Source of the DNA: Endomychus coccineus
Taxonomy: Eukaryota > Arthropoda > Insecta > Coleoptera > Endomychidae
NCBI GenBank assembly: GCA_958510875.1
Contig: OY294068.1
Span: 165,080,388-165,144,387, forward strand
Direction of reading: 5' to 3'
Length of the DNA: 64,000 nucleotides
Positions 1 to 10,262 of this stretch are shown here, piece by piece; position 1 is the stretch's first letter, and every line of letters begins with the position of its first letter. The notes beneath the pieces were generated by a model. The model made no database searches. It was not told where the DNA came from and was given only the letters and a program-made list of their open reading frames with translations. A program made the translations under genes and the position numbers.

Positions 1-78
1 CGAAAGGTTGAATTTAGACCCAATGGATGAGAATCAGAAAGAAATCAAACACTCTTAGTCTCTGGTACATGGTATAAC

Positions 79-139
79 GTGCCCTGGTCGCATTTCGGTA
101 AAGTGCTTACTGCGGTAAGCTTCGAATCCTCGGGCGCCA
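79..139 (+). repeat. tRNA-like SINE head (A and B boxes)
   Basis: The segment has a GTGCCC at its 5' end that can pair with GGGCGC at 132-137, followed by CCA at 136-139. Between them lie an A-box-like stretch (TGGTCGCATTTCGG, 85-98), a CTTAC/GTAAG hairpin in the anticodon position and a B-box-like TTCGAATCC (121-129). At about 61 nt it is too short for a tRNA because the T stem is reduced, so a tRNA-derived SINE head or tRNA pseudogene is likeliest. On the minus strand the same bases start TGGCGCCCGA, which resembles a primer-binding site of an LTR retroelement. I cannot separate these two readings. Confidence 0.35.
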
Positions 140-864
140 GATTTTTCCCAAAGGTTAACTCCTTTTGAGGACTTCTGCTAGCGTCCTCTCCACAAGGCTT
201 GTCACTATGCTATCTAAAGATAGCCTTGTCCCTAGGGTAGCTACAGTGAAGTATAATCAGAGTCCAATGGGCAGAAAACAGTATCGAAATTGTAGGCTTT
301 AATTACAATTGATACCTGGTTATAACTTAGCTCGTTAAAGATGGAGCAGAAATAATTTAATAAAACAGGGAATTCCAAATATTAAAATATATAATGATTT
401 TAACAAGTACACTTTCAGAATAATCAATTTAAATGCAATTGAACGGTATTATTTCACAAAATTACACCCAGACGGAAAATGTAATGAAGCTCAAACGGTA
501 AATGAAAACTCTTTCAAGATATCAACTCTACGATAAGTTCGGTTACTAAGTTCAATTCTGCGGTACGGAATCGGTTGACAAATGATTCAGGAATGATCAA
601 TTTGCGGAAAAGTACGAATCAAACAGGTCCTATCGTAATAGCTGTATTCGGTAAATATTCAGATAGCCATATTACTTGAAATGATGTTAAAACGCACTAC
701 GATATATCAAACGGTTTAAATACGGTCTGTTCGGATTCGGAAGATATATCGTAATGCCCGAATATAAAATATTAAGCCATTTACCTTATACGAAATTTCA
801 CAAACACAAACGGAACACTATTGTTACTTCACAGCTTTTAAATCTCTGACTCACACTCGAATAA
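140..864. other. No gene seen
   Basis: AT-rich sequence without an open frame of note. The first 150 bases could be the body of the SINE suggested by the tRNA-like head. No inverted or tandem repeat is obvious by eye. Confidence 0.5.
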
Positions 865-1029
865 ATTCAAAAAACACTAGAGAGCTACTTTACTAATTGA
901 AAATCAAAAACACAAGAGAGCAACTGCATTGATTGAAATTCAAAAACACAAGAGAGCTACTTTACTGATTGAAAATCAAAAACACAAGAGCTACTACACT
1001 GATTGAAAATCAAAAACACAAGAGAACGA
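865..1029. repeat. Short tandem repeat, about 36-bp unit
   Basis: About four and a half head-to-tail copies of a unit of roughly 36 bp built on CAAAAACACAAGAGAGCTAC followed by TTTACTGATTGAAAAT. Copies differ by a few substitutions and by a 2-bp gap near 988. A frame of 63 codons starting at 969 runs through the array and is not a believable gene. Confidence 0.85.
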
Positions 1030-2344
1030 TCTGTTGTCTGTCACGGCTTTTATATGTTTTTCGAGGTTCTGGACAGGTCTGCTCTACCAAATCCTTATTT
1101 TTGTGCCATTTGTTTTTACTTATGCCCCGAACAATGATTAAAAGTGACGCTACTTTTTAGATCTAAAATTCGCGCTTATGATATCACACCAGTTCTTCCC
1201 GGCTGAGTAAACAAGTGTTATCGGAGTTTTTAGGTTGTTCGCCCTTTTTATACATAAGGCTGCACAAAGTTTGGTGTCTTAACGGGCCAGACCCCTGTTT
1301 TTGCAACATATTTTATCGGAATGAAATGCAATTTTGAACGGGAATGAATTAGATTCATCTATTTGAATAATTATACTTATTTGAAATTACGGAGATTTAG
1401 AAAAGTGGCAATCACGGAATACACATTCGGAATTCATTCATATCTATTGAAATAATGAACTGTTCAAACTGAAATCACATGTAACATCCGTATTTATTGC
1501 CTGATCTAAATTAAATAATCTTTCGAAATTTAAGCTTCGTTACAATGGTAATAGTCGTTTTAGTCAGAATGAAAAATACAGTTTAACTCTCATGAATCCA
1601 CAACCACCCAAATTATATACTTTTCTTGAAATTCGTGAGAAAAATAATCCCATCAGACCTGTCTTCGTAACAGCTCCATCAGTTGAGATATCGGAGAAAC
1701 TACCCCTAAATATTCCCCGAAACATAGTATCAAAAACTCTCATGATTTAATTGATAGAATTCAGAATATTGTATATCCGAATAATGTTAAATTAGTTTCA
1801 TCCAACTTACAAAACCTATGTCCTATTGTACCACCCTTATACACTTTGAATTCAACAGTTTATCTCCTAGATAAAAATTTTATCAGCCCTTGTATCAAAC
1901 AACAAGAGATAATTAATTTAATTGCGCTTTGTTTGAAACAGAATTATTTTCAATTGGATATACATATTTTTCTAAAAATGGTTTAACTATGGGTGACTCG
2001 TTTAGCCCCTTATTGGTAGAAATATTCAAGGGTAATTTGGAAATCGAAATTCTTTCATGAAAATGTTCATATTTTTATATAGATACAATTATTTTGATTG
2101 CATCCAGAAATGTATTTCTTTACAAGATTTTTGGGTATTGGACTTAAAAAACAATGTTCTACGTCTTTACTTACATTTCACGACTTTATCATTCGCTTCT
2201 TCAGAACTGAAATAATTAATGCAAATCATATTCCAACATCTAAGGGATGGATTGTAGGAGAACTAAACGTTTGAACTTTTGGGCCATTGTGGTAATTTGC
2301 CTTGCAAGCAAGAGCGCAACATTCATTCTGCAGAAGTATTTAAT
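1030..2344. other. No gene seen; TATA-like motif on minus strand
   Basis: No coding signal. On the minus strand a TGTATAAAAAGG motif lies near 1238-1250, about 1.1 kb from the PBS-like bases at 122-139. Together they would fit a minus-strand LTR, but LTR ends with TG/CA and a target duplication could not be found, so the LTR reading stays a suspicion. Confidence 0.3.
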
Positions 2345-2500
2345 TGACAAACATCAGTAAGCTGTACATACGGCAAAAACGCAGTAACAACCAACATAAG
2401 TATTCACATTGAAAGCCATTTTGCAACGCACTTTAGTCAGTTATAACACTCTTATACACGCTTATTTACAGGTAAAAATACGTTCCAGTCCCAAGAGGAC
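2345..2500 (-). repeat. Dispersed repeat with TATA-like motif, copy 1
   Basis: On the minus strand this block aligns by eye over about 135 bp with the plus strand at 53805-53940. Both copies share CACC/TACCTGTAAATAA, CGTGTATAAGAG or CGTGTATAAAAG, AAAGTGCGTTGCAA and a downstream ATG-containing stretch. The TATAA motif followed about 30-40 bp later by a conserved segment suggests the promoter end of a transposable element, possibly an LTR or a LINE 5' end. The family was not recognised. Confidence 0.6.
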
Positions 2501-4331
2501 ATTCTAGAAATAGGTGCAACATATAATTTGTCATAATAAAGAGTTACAACTCTGTTTAATTCTAATTCCCGGTCAACACCGGCTACGCGCCATTGAGACT
2601 AAACGATACTGTCGAATGCTACGTATCTTTTCAAAGCCTCTTGTTGGTGACGTCACATTGACTTTTGTACTGAGCGTTCAAGCTTTCTAGAACACGCAAG
2701 TTTACGATTCTTCTGAATAACTTCAAAATTCAGACCCGAAGTATCACGTTGAATCATAATTTTTCACATTTTGTTTTTCTAATAATCATATTGTTAATGA
2801 ATCTGTCTACTTAATTTCATAGTATTTCTCGAATTTATTTTTCTTTTGGTGTAAAGCCGGTGACCTTTTCTCAGAGGTTTGCAAATATTGGTTTGGCCTT
2901 GTGAATTGATTTATCAAGATTAGCTATCCGCGGAAGTCTACTATTCACAGTATTGTCATTTTCCCAGCCAATCTAGAGAATTAAGAGAGGTAGACTCTGT
3001 TCACTTTAAGAAAAAATTACGTCATTCTTGGTTACTTACACAACCAATTTATTTTCCTAAATAAATGCCGCACTATCTCCGTCGAACCAAGTGTATTTTA
3101 TTTTTAGAGTTGCTGATATACCTAAGCTGTTCATTTCTTGAATTGGCTTGAACTTCAAAAGTACAGAAACAGTTTTTATCAGGGTTGTAATTGAACCTGT
3201 ATTTACGTCGTGTAACATTTAACATTGAACACACTGAAAGAAAAACTTCTGGACTGGTGGATGTAAAACCTATAATGGACCGAACAGAACTGAAAGCTGA
3301 ATTTTTTATTTCAATTGAAATTCATCTTCTATTAGCAGAATGCTAGACAGCGGAATGATAAAATTGTTCCAAACTTATTAATGTCGAATTAATAATTATC
3401 ATCGGCCGGAACTTCTTTTTAAACTAATTCATTGTCAGATGGATATAGTTCTATTTCTATTTAGAGATGATAGTCCGAAATATATATCATGCAAAACTGG
3501 TCTTATATCTTAACCTCTTTTCAATAAAAGGTTCCTTGTATTCCATACTTAGCAAACTTGAATGAGCTTCAATCAGTCTGTTCGTCCGTTAATGTTATCA
3601 ATTCTATGATATGGTGTTGGTAAAGGGAAGTTCATTAATCATTTTATACTCTTTCATCTACTGTCGTCTACTGTTTTTGTCGTTCCTGCAAGCAGTGATA
3701 TCTTATTTTCTCTTTCTTCGATATGAAGATGTGCATTATTAATTCACCCCAAGTGACGATTGGTTCCGATAAATAGATAGGACAGTTCCTACATTCCTTA
3801 ATATATAATATATTATCAAAACGGTATTCGAAATTGTCCTTGTATACAGAATATCCCTCTAAATATATAGATTCCAGGATAATATAATATTTTCTGAAAA
3901 GTACAGAGTTTTGGAAAAACGTCCAGATACGTGAATTGTAGGTAGCTATTGGCCAATTTCAATGCATATTTTGAGTACTTCAGAAACGGAATAAATAGTC
4001 AATACATGTCAAATACAAACATATTTTGTGTTAGCAATCAATAGAGAAAGTCACACGTCCTATACTCTCAGACAGATGTTTCGCTCTTCTCTTGAATGTG
4101 AAGCCACTGATCAATCATCTACAAAAGTGATATACTGAAACACCGTCGAAGCGTTTGACAAACATAGGAGTTCAAACACCATCTGCCGGAAAGTAGATGG
4201 AGAATGCAATTCACAATTCTACGCATTAACGAAGAAGTTAACAGTCGATTCAGAGAATCGACGGGAAAATAATTGAAAAAACTGCCGCCATATGACGGTT
4301 CCAACACGTGGTGAAATACAAAAACTACCTC
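2501..4331. other. No gene seen
   Basis: AT-rich DNA with only short random frames. The last 250 bases before 4332 probably belong to the element that carries the hammerhead ribozyme, but they encode nothing recognisable. Confidence 0.5.
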
Positions 4332-4377
4332 GTCTCACTGACGAGCCCTTAAGAAGGGCGAAACAGCTGTCTGAGAC
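4332..4377 (+). ncRNA. Type I hammerhead ribozyme, apparently complete
   Basis: All parts of a hammerhead are present in order. Stem I 5' strand GTCTCA (4332-4337), core CTGACGA (4338-4344), stem II GCCC/GGGC with a 7-nt loop (4345-4359), core GAAA (4360-4363), a very short stem III CAGCTG (4364-4369), the TC cleavage dinucleotide (4370-4371) and stem I 3' strand TGAGAC (4372-4377). The two stem I strands are perfectly complementary. Stem I can be extended beyond a small internal loop (C opposite AAT) by ACCT (4327-4330) pairing with AGGT (4381-4384), as in natural type I ribozymes where that loop contacts loop II. Such minimal type I ribozymes with tiny stem III are known from Penelope-like pseudo-LTRs. 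Self-cleavage is predicted, not shown. Confidence 0.88.
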
Positions 4378-4392
4378 AATAGGTCGTGTTGT

Positions 4393-4403
4393 TACTGTTC
4401 AAC
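4393..4403. repeat. Target-site duplication, left copy (LINE at 4404-6272)
   Basis: TACTGTTCAAC here is repeated exactly at 6272-6282 right after the GAT-repeat tail of the LINE. The 11-bp match defines both ends of the insertion; the leading T may belong to the tail, leaving 10 bp certain. Confidence 0.85.
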
Positions 4404-6178
4404 ATAACGGAGCAAAATAACGGATGCATTATACAAACCACCGCTACAAAAGGCTGTCCACAGGGAGGTGTCCTATCTCCGCTTCTGTGGTGCCTTGTAG
4501 TCGATGGATTATTGGAGGAACTGGAAGAGGCTGGGTTTTATGCACAAGCCTATGCCGATCACTTGGCTGGCGTCACCTTCGGCGGCACTTGGGGACGCTG
4601 TGTGAGCTGCAAAATACGCTGCTCAGCATAGTGGACGGCTGGTGCCGCACGGAGGGGCTAAGGGTAAATCCTGACAAAACGGAAGTTGTTCTGTTTACAA
4701 GCTGGACATACTACCAAAGATTAGTTTCTCTGGCAGGGTCCTGCATTTCAAAGGGTCGGTGAAGTTTCTGGGAGTAATCCTAGACTCTAAATTGACCTGG
4801 CGCGAACACCTCGAATATCGAGTGAGGAAGGCCTCTGCGTCATTTTGGGCGTGCAGAAGAGCTTTCGGCAGCACATGGGGATTACAGACAAAGATTCTTT
4901 ATTGGATCTATACTGCTGTGGTTAGGCCTATAATTACCTACGCGGCGGCAGTGTGGTAGTCCGGGGCAAGGACTGGTATTTCCCAGCGCCCCCTTGACCG
5001 TTTGCAGCGACTTGCATGCGTAGGCATACTGAGCGGCATGATGTCGGCTCCGACAAGAGCCCTTGAAGCTCTCGCTGGATTACCACCTCTAGACTTATAC
5101 ATTAAAACTGAGGCCATGAGAACGGCGTATAGGTTGAAGGGCCTAGGCCACTAGACCAAAACCTACCATTCTCGTGGACACTCATCGATTCTAAGTGAGG
5201 CAATCTCTAAATGCCCCATACAAGAAATTAAGCAAGATAGCATGATTCCTGCTATATGTCTCACTTCTCCCAAAATCCTCATCCCGGATAGAGGAGATTG
5301 GAACAACGATACCCTCGCCCTATTGCCACCAGACGGGCTCGTATGGTTCACAGATGGGTCCAAGGTAGGTCAAGCTTCTGGGGCGGGAGTGTACCTAAAA
5401 AGGCCAAGAATCACTATCTCAGTGACTCTAGGCGCTTACTGCACGGTTTTCAGGCGAAGGTCTACGCAATACTGACTTGTGCCATGGAAAACCTGCGAAG
5501 AAACTATGTAAATTGGCGCATATATATTTGCACAGACAGCCGGTCGGCTCTGGGAGCTTTCAAATCACCCAGAGTCACATCAAGGCTCGTCAAAGAATGC
5601 AGGGATACACTGGCTGAACTAGCTAGGAGAAATAAAGTTCAACTCATCTGAGTCGCCGGACACAGCGGAGTTGTAGGGAACGAAATGGCCGACTCTCTGG
5701 CCAGGCGAGGGTCCTCTAGCGCCCCTATCGGGCCGGAGCCAATGGTCGCCTTATCAAACTGCGTAGGTGGCCTCGCCCTTTTGGACCAACTGAATAATGA
5801 GTGGTCTAAACTGTGGCGAAAATCACCACGCATGAGGCAGGGCCAAGCGCTTCATCAAAGAGCCTGTGCCTAGGCTCTCAAAGAAACTCCTTTCTCTGAA
5901 CAGAAGGGACATCCGAGAGATGACTGGAATCCTAACCAGTCACTGTCGCCTTAACAAACATCTCCCCATTATGGGCATTGCAGATGACCCAATATGTAGG
6001 AAATGCAGGAGGAGGTGGAAGAAACTGCCTCTCACATCCTGTTGGAATGCCCAGCATTAGCATCCCTCAGGCACTGACACTTCGGAGAATTGAAACTGCT
6101 CCCAGAAGAACTTATGGAAGCCAACACTGGCAATATTCTGGGCTTCTGGCGGGCCACAAACCTGCTAGAATAGAATAG
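4404..6178 (+). pseudogene. LINE ORF2 remnant: RT, RNase H, zinc-knuckle-like end
   Basis: The reading frame starts inside the RT palm and is broken by several frameshifts and stops. Pieces in order: RT motif with GCPQGGVLSPLLW (about 4455-4495), the YADD box now reading YADH (about 4549-4560), the thumb VKFLGVILDSKLTW (4759 onward), RNase H with WFTDGSK (about 5344), CTDSRSALGAF (about 5530) and AGHSGVVGNEMADSLA (about 5655-5705), then CRKC...HILLECP-like residues near 5990-6060. Loss of the second catalytic aspartate of the RT box and an internal TGA before the AGHS motif show it is dead. The family acts by target-primed reverse transcription; this copy is a passenger. Confidence 0.85.
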
Positions 6179-6272
6179 GCTTCTGACTACGGGGCGCACA
6201 ATGGGCCCAACTAAGTGGCCTAAGTGCATCAGGGAGCTTAGCCTCCCACCCACTTTTGATGATGATGATGAT
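4404..6272 (+). mobile_element. 5'-truncated LINE with RNase H and GAT tail
   Basis: A 1.87-kb non-LTR retrotransposon fragment flanked by an 11-bp target duplication. It keeps the second half of the reverse transcriptase, an RNase H domain and a C-terminal Cys/His motif, and ends in a (GAT)n tail at 6258-6272. RNase H plus a simple-repeat tail is typical of the I, LOA and R1 groups; I cannot choose between them. It landed about 30 bp downstream of the hammerhead ribozyme, so the ribozyme-bearing element is older and continues after 6283. Confidence 0.85.
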
Positions 6273-6282
6273 ACTGTTCAAC
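6272..6282. repeat. Target-site duplication, right copy
   Basis: Second copy of TACTGTTCAAC, directly after the GAT tail. See the left copy at 4393-4403. Confidence 0.85.
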
Positions 6283-6627
6283 CTGGTGATCAAAACTTTG
6301 TTTATGGAATATCTAAATTTGAATGTGTGATAAATATTTTCATTGCCTCAGAAAAATCTATTGAAAATTCCCGGTACTTTTCCAAACGAAGTACAAATCA
6401 CGAAAATACTATTGGTTTTCTACTTCAAGAACGATGATAAATGTTATACAGTTTCATTGTAAAACGGTACGATTTCATTCTACAAGAACTTGTATTCATT
6501 TCACATTATAGGGCAGTCCTTAGGTGATGCGTACTTGGAAACATACATATGAATAAAATTTCATCAAAGCTACAGGTAAACGATACATTATGGTCTGAAT
6601 TCATCGATTCATGAGAGCTAGAACTAA
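6283..6627. other. Probable continuation of the ribozyme-bearing element; no gene
   Basis: Removing the LINE joins 4403 to 6283, so these bases once followed the hammerhead ribozyme. They encode nothing I recognise. The segment ends at foldback FB1. Confidence 0.4.
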
Positions 6628-6629
6628 TA

Positions 6630-7978
6630 GTCGAGGAAATAAAGTATTCCACATTCCAAACCCAGTGCAGTTGGATGGATTGAGATGCGGTTTTCTGCAT
6701 TCGATTCAGAAAGTGATTTAGAAAATTTGTCTGGTAAATTTATTGCATTTCTACAGCCAAAAAATGCATTTTTCTGAGTGCACTTTTTGAGGTGAGAAAA
6801 ACGGCCTCGAATTGGTTTCCTGGAAGTTTTTGGGGTCGTTGAACACGAATATGCTATCAATAAAATTCCACGAGGTCTCCTTGGACGTCTCCCGGGGTAT
6901 CCAGTCGTCCTGACGCCCTAGATATCGATGAAATTAATTATAAATTATTTTAATGTTTGTTAACTGTTCAAGAGGTGATATAAAGGTTTGCTAGTGATGA
7001 TTACGGCGCGAAAAAACTCTTCTGCAATACCTGGTGTACCCTGAGTCCGGATAACCACGTCATCTTCCAGGAATTTGTTAATTTTTCTTGATTAAATGTA
7101 ACAAATTCTAGCTTCCGGGGGCTTTCAAAGTCGCCGATCACGACTATGGCACTCGCAATGTTCTGAAAATTAACTGGGGGGAGGGGTTTCCGTGTCCCCG
7201 GAGCCTTCTGTATCTACGTCATCTTCTAGGAATTTGCTCAACATTGTGAGTATCATAAACGTGATTGGCGACAATAAAAAACCCCAAGAGTCAGAATTTG
7301 TTACATTCTATAAAGGAAAAGTAGCAAATTCCTAGAAGATGACGTAGCTACAGAAGGCTCCAGGAACCCGGAAACACCCCTAGGTAATTTTCAGAACATC
7401 GCGAGTGTCATAATCGTGATCGGCGGCGACTTTGAAAACCCCTGAGAGCTAGAATCTGTTACATTCAATTAAGAAAAATTAGCAAATTTCTTGAAGATGA
7501 CGTGGTTACCCGGACTCTAGGTAAACCATGTATTGCGGAAGAGTTTTTCCATTTCGTAATCATCACTAGCAACCTTAATATCACCTCTTGAACAGTTAAG
7601 AAACATTAAAATAATTTTTAACTATTTTCATCGATATCTAGGCTGTCAGGACGCCCGGATATCCCGGGGGAGGTCCAAAGGGACCTCATGGAATTTTCTT
7701 GAAAGCATATTCGTATTCAGCGACCCCAAAAACCCCCTACAAACCAATTCGAGTCTGTTTGACGCATTATTCACCGAGTAACTAATTTTGTTCAAACAGT
7801 GCACTCAGAACAATGCATTTTTTGGCTGTAGAAATGCAATACATTTTTTCCACAAAAAAAAGTACTGGATAAATTTCCTAATTACTTTCTGAATCGAATG
7901 CAGAAAACCACATCTCAATCAATCCAACTGCGCCAAGTTTGGAAGGTTTCGCCTATTTTAGTGCTTTATTCCCTCGAC
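6630..7978. mobile_element. Foldback element FB1 (TA-GTC family)
   Basis: A 1349-bp near-complete palindrome flanked by TA (6628-6629 and 7979-7980). The left end GTCGAGGAAATAAAG mirrors the right end CTTTATTCCCTCGAC. Arms stay paired inward to about 7290, including blocks with CGTCATCTTC and GATATC. The outer arm shares GATGCGGTTTTCTGCATTCGATTC with FB3 and a GGGGTCGTTGAACACGAATAT block related to FB2 and FB3. It holds no cargo or transposase. Short frames inside (for example near 6624-6860 and 7898-7980) are by-products of the arms. The TA duplication would fit Tc1/mariner-type or Sola-like integration, but the superfamily is not established. Confidence 0.8.
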
Positions 7979-8001
7979 TACAAAGCGAATCAAGCGCTAT
8001 A

Positions 8002-8466
8002 CAGGGTGTCCCAATATTGCTGGGACACAGAGCTACCACGTATTCTAGAGGTCAAAATAAGTCGATTGAGCCCAATTTACCTGTATACCAAAATGTACCG
8101 TTTGTCCGTGAGAAGAGTTCAAAGTTTACTAAAAAAAATACATTTTTGTATGTTGTTCCGAAGTGCTTTATACAAATTTAATGAAATTTGGTAAATGTGT
8201 ATTCTAGATGATTAGCTTACTTTTAGTAATCAAAAAAACCCAAAGAAAATTGTAGAGGGGTTGGAACCACCCTCACCCCTTGGCATTTTTTCCCCCATTT
8301 TTGTAGGGGTGGGAATACGGTTTTAAGACTTTTTTATCTGGAAGGCCTACTCATTATCTTCATTTTCTTACTCTTGTAAAAACTCCGTATTTTGCGTAGT
8401 TTTCAAGAAAAAAAATGTTTTCGCAAACACTGATAACCGATTTTCGGGTATAGGTTTAATAAAATT
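8002..8466 (+). repeat. Left 465-bp terminal inverted repeat
   Basis: Runs from CAGGGTGTCCC to TTTAATAAAATT. Every segment I compared matches the reverse complement of 9796-10260, including homopolymer runs of eight A. No internal genes; frames of 98 and 80 codons here are shadows that recur in the right arm. Confidence 0.9.
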
Positions 8467-8667
8467 GTAATACAAAATTTAGTTGGCCGCGGACACAAAG
8501 ACAAAACCAAATGTTATGATTTTGACAGGAAACATAGTTTATTGTTAACAGTAAATGTGTCAGTTATTTGTTCTCTTTTGCTTGTTTTTTTATTATTTCT
8601 TATTGTCATCACTGTTTTTGTTTAATTGTTATTGCTGTTGTTGCTGTTCCTTTGACGTCCCACAATT

Positions 8668-9747
8668 ATGAATTTTCCTTTTAATGAACAGACCGACATG
8701 TTATTAGTTCTTGGATATTGTCAAGGTAACTGCCGCGAAAGTGTTCGCGTGTATCAAGAGAGGTATCCAAACCGGAGAATTCCAAACCATAAAACTTTTG
8801 CCCGAATCGAAAGACGTCTTCGAGAAACGGGGAGGTTGACCCCAGTAAGAGTTAACGCTGGAAGACCTCGACAAGCTCGAACACCTATTGCGGAAGAAGC
8901 TGTTCTTCAAATGATTGATAACAATCCTAATACCAGTACTAGAAGATTGCAACGAGAAGCTGGAATTCCAAAAAGCACTGTAAGTCGAATCATTAGAGAT
9001 CAATTAATTCGGCCATTTCACATCCAGCCAGTGCAAGAATTGTTGCCACCTGACTACGAATTACGTTTAAGTTTTTTACAAACTATTCGGGAGCGCAGAG
9101 TAGTCGACAACGGATTCCATACTAAGATCTTGTTTACTGATGAGTCTTGTTTTACACGTCGCGGTATGACAAACCTACACAACGATCATGTTTATGCAGA
9201 TGAAAATCCACATGCCATTAAAAGTAGACATTATCAACGTGAATTTAAAATTAATGTCTGGGTCGGAATTATTGGCGAATTTATAGTCGGACCGTTACGA
9301 TTACCTGATCGTCTGAATGGCGATAGTTACCTCCGTTTCCTTCAACAAAATTTGCCAGAATTATTAGAAGACTTGCCTCTTAACTTGCGTAGAAATACGT
9401 TCTTCATGCATGATGGTGCACCACCTCATTTTGCACGTGCAGTAAGAGAATATCTTGGTGAACAATTTGGTGGCAGGTGGATAGGTAGGGGACAAGAAGC
9501 ACCCATTCAATGGCCTCCGCGGTCTCCAGATTTAAACCCTTGTGACTTCTTCATCTGGGGAGAATTAAAAAGACAAGTGTACGAGGTTCAAATAAATAAC
9601 ATCGAACAACTGTGGAATAGAATTCAAAATGCTGTAAATGCGCTACGAGAAAATGACGATGTTTTAAGAAGAGTGCATTTCAATTTTTTACGTCGAATTG
9701 ACCTCTGTATTAATGAAGGTGGAGGTCACATTGAACACTTGTTATAA
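8668..9747 (+). CDS. Tc1/mariner-superfamily transposase, 359 aa
   Basis: Cut-and-paste transposase of the IS630-Tc1-mariner superfamily, acting in the nucleus on the element's own inverted repeats. Domains in order: a first helix-turn-helix (about residues 8-55), a GRPR linker (65-68), a second helix-turn-helix (about 72-115, with STVSRIIR), then the catalytic core. The acidic residues are D158 in FTDES, D249 in MHDGAPPHF and D293 in SPDLNPCDFF. Spacing between the second and third is 43 residues, so by my count DD43D, not the classic DD34D/E of mariner and Tc1. Length fits the superfamily (about 340-360). The ATG at 8668 gives a natural N-terminus and no in-frame upstream start is needed. 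No frameshift or stop is present. Divergent relatives occur at 25348-26437 and 28165-28335. Confidence 0.93.
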   Translation: MNFPFNEQTDMLLVLGYCQGNCRESVRVYQERYPNRRIPNHKTFARIERRLRETGRLTPVRVNAGRPRQARTPIAEEAVLQMIDNNPNTSTRRLQREAGIPKSTVSRIIRDQLIRPFHIQPVQELLPPDYELRLSFLQTIRERRVVDNGFHTKILFTDESCFTRRGMTNLHNDHVYADENPHAIKSRHYQREFKINVWVGIIGEFIVGPLRLPDRLNGDSYLRFLQQNLPELLEDLPLNLRRNTFFMHDGAPPHFARAVREYLGEQFGGRWIGRGQEAPIQWPPRSPDLNPCDFFIWGELKRQVYEVQINNIEQLWNRIQNAVNALRENDDVLRRVHFNFLRRIDLCINEGGGHIEHLL

Positions 9748-9795
9748 AAATTATTGTTTGTCTTGTGTAAATGTATTGTGTAATTTGTGTCTAAT

Positions 9796-10260
9796 AATTT
9801 TATTAAACCTATACCCGAAAATCGGTTATCAGTGTTTGCGAAAACATTTTTTTTCTTGAAAACTACGCAAAATACGGAGTTTTTACAAGAGTAAGAAAAT
9901 GAAGATAATGAGTAGGCCTTCCAGATAAAAAAGTCTTAAAACCGTATTCCCACCCCTACAAAAATGGGGGAAAAAATGCCAAGGGGTGAGGGTGGTTCCA
10001 ACCCCTCTACAATTTTCTTTGGGTTTTTTTGATTACTAAAAGTAAGCTAATCATCTAGAATACACATTTACCAAATTTCATTAAATTTGTATAAAGCACT
10101 TCGGAACAACATACAAAAATGTATTTTTTTTAGTAAACTTTGAACTCTTCTCACGGACAAACGGTACATTTTGGTATACAGGTAAATTGGGCTCAATCGA
10201 CTTATTTTGACCTCTAGAATACGTGGTAGCTCTGTGTCCCAGCAATATTGGGACACCCTG
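9796..10260 (-). repeat. Right 465-bp terminal inverted repeat
   Basis: Reverse complement of 8002-8466, ending GGGACACCCTG next to TA. A 49-bp spacer separates it from the transposase stop codon. Confidence 0.9.
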
Positions 10261-10262
10261 TA

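Larger units (their letters stand above)
8002..10260 (+). mobile_element. Complete Tc1/mariner-type transposon, 2259 bp
   Basis: The element is flanked by TA (8000-8001 and 10261-10262) and starts CAGGGTGTCCCAATATTG, the exact complement of its right end. Both inverted repeats are 465 bp and appear identical or nearly so when compared by eye, which points to a young insertion. They enclose one intact 359-codon transposase gene. It sits 22 bp right of FB1. Intact gene plus matched arms make it a candidate autonomous and possibly active copy. Confidence 0.92.

Noticed and set aside
865..1029. Spaced direct repeats resembling a CRISPR array
   Set aside because: Units are contiguous and similar throughout with no unique spacers, and the context is eukaryotic.
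1030..1310. Possible minus-strand LTR between the TATA-like motif and the PBS-like bases
   Set aside because: No TG/CA ends, no second LTR and no target duplication were found; kept only as a note.
5163..5363. Minus-strand frame opposite the LINE RNase H
   Set aside because: Shadow of the plus-strand RNase H coding sequence, which shows the real motifs.
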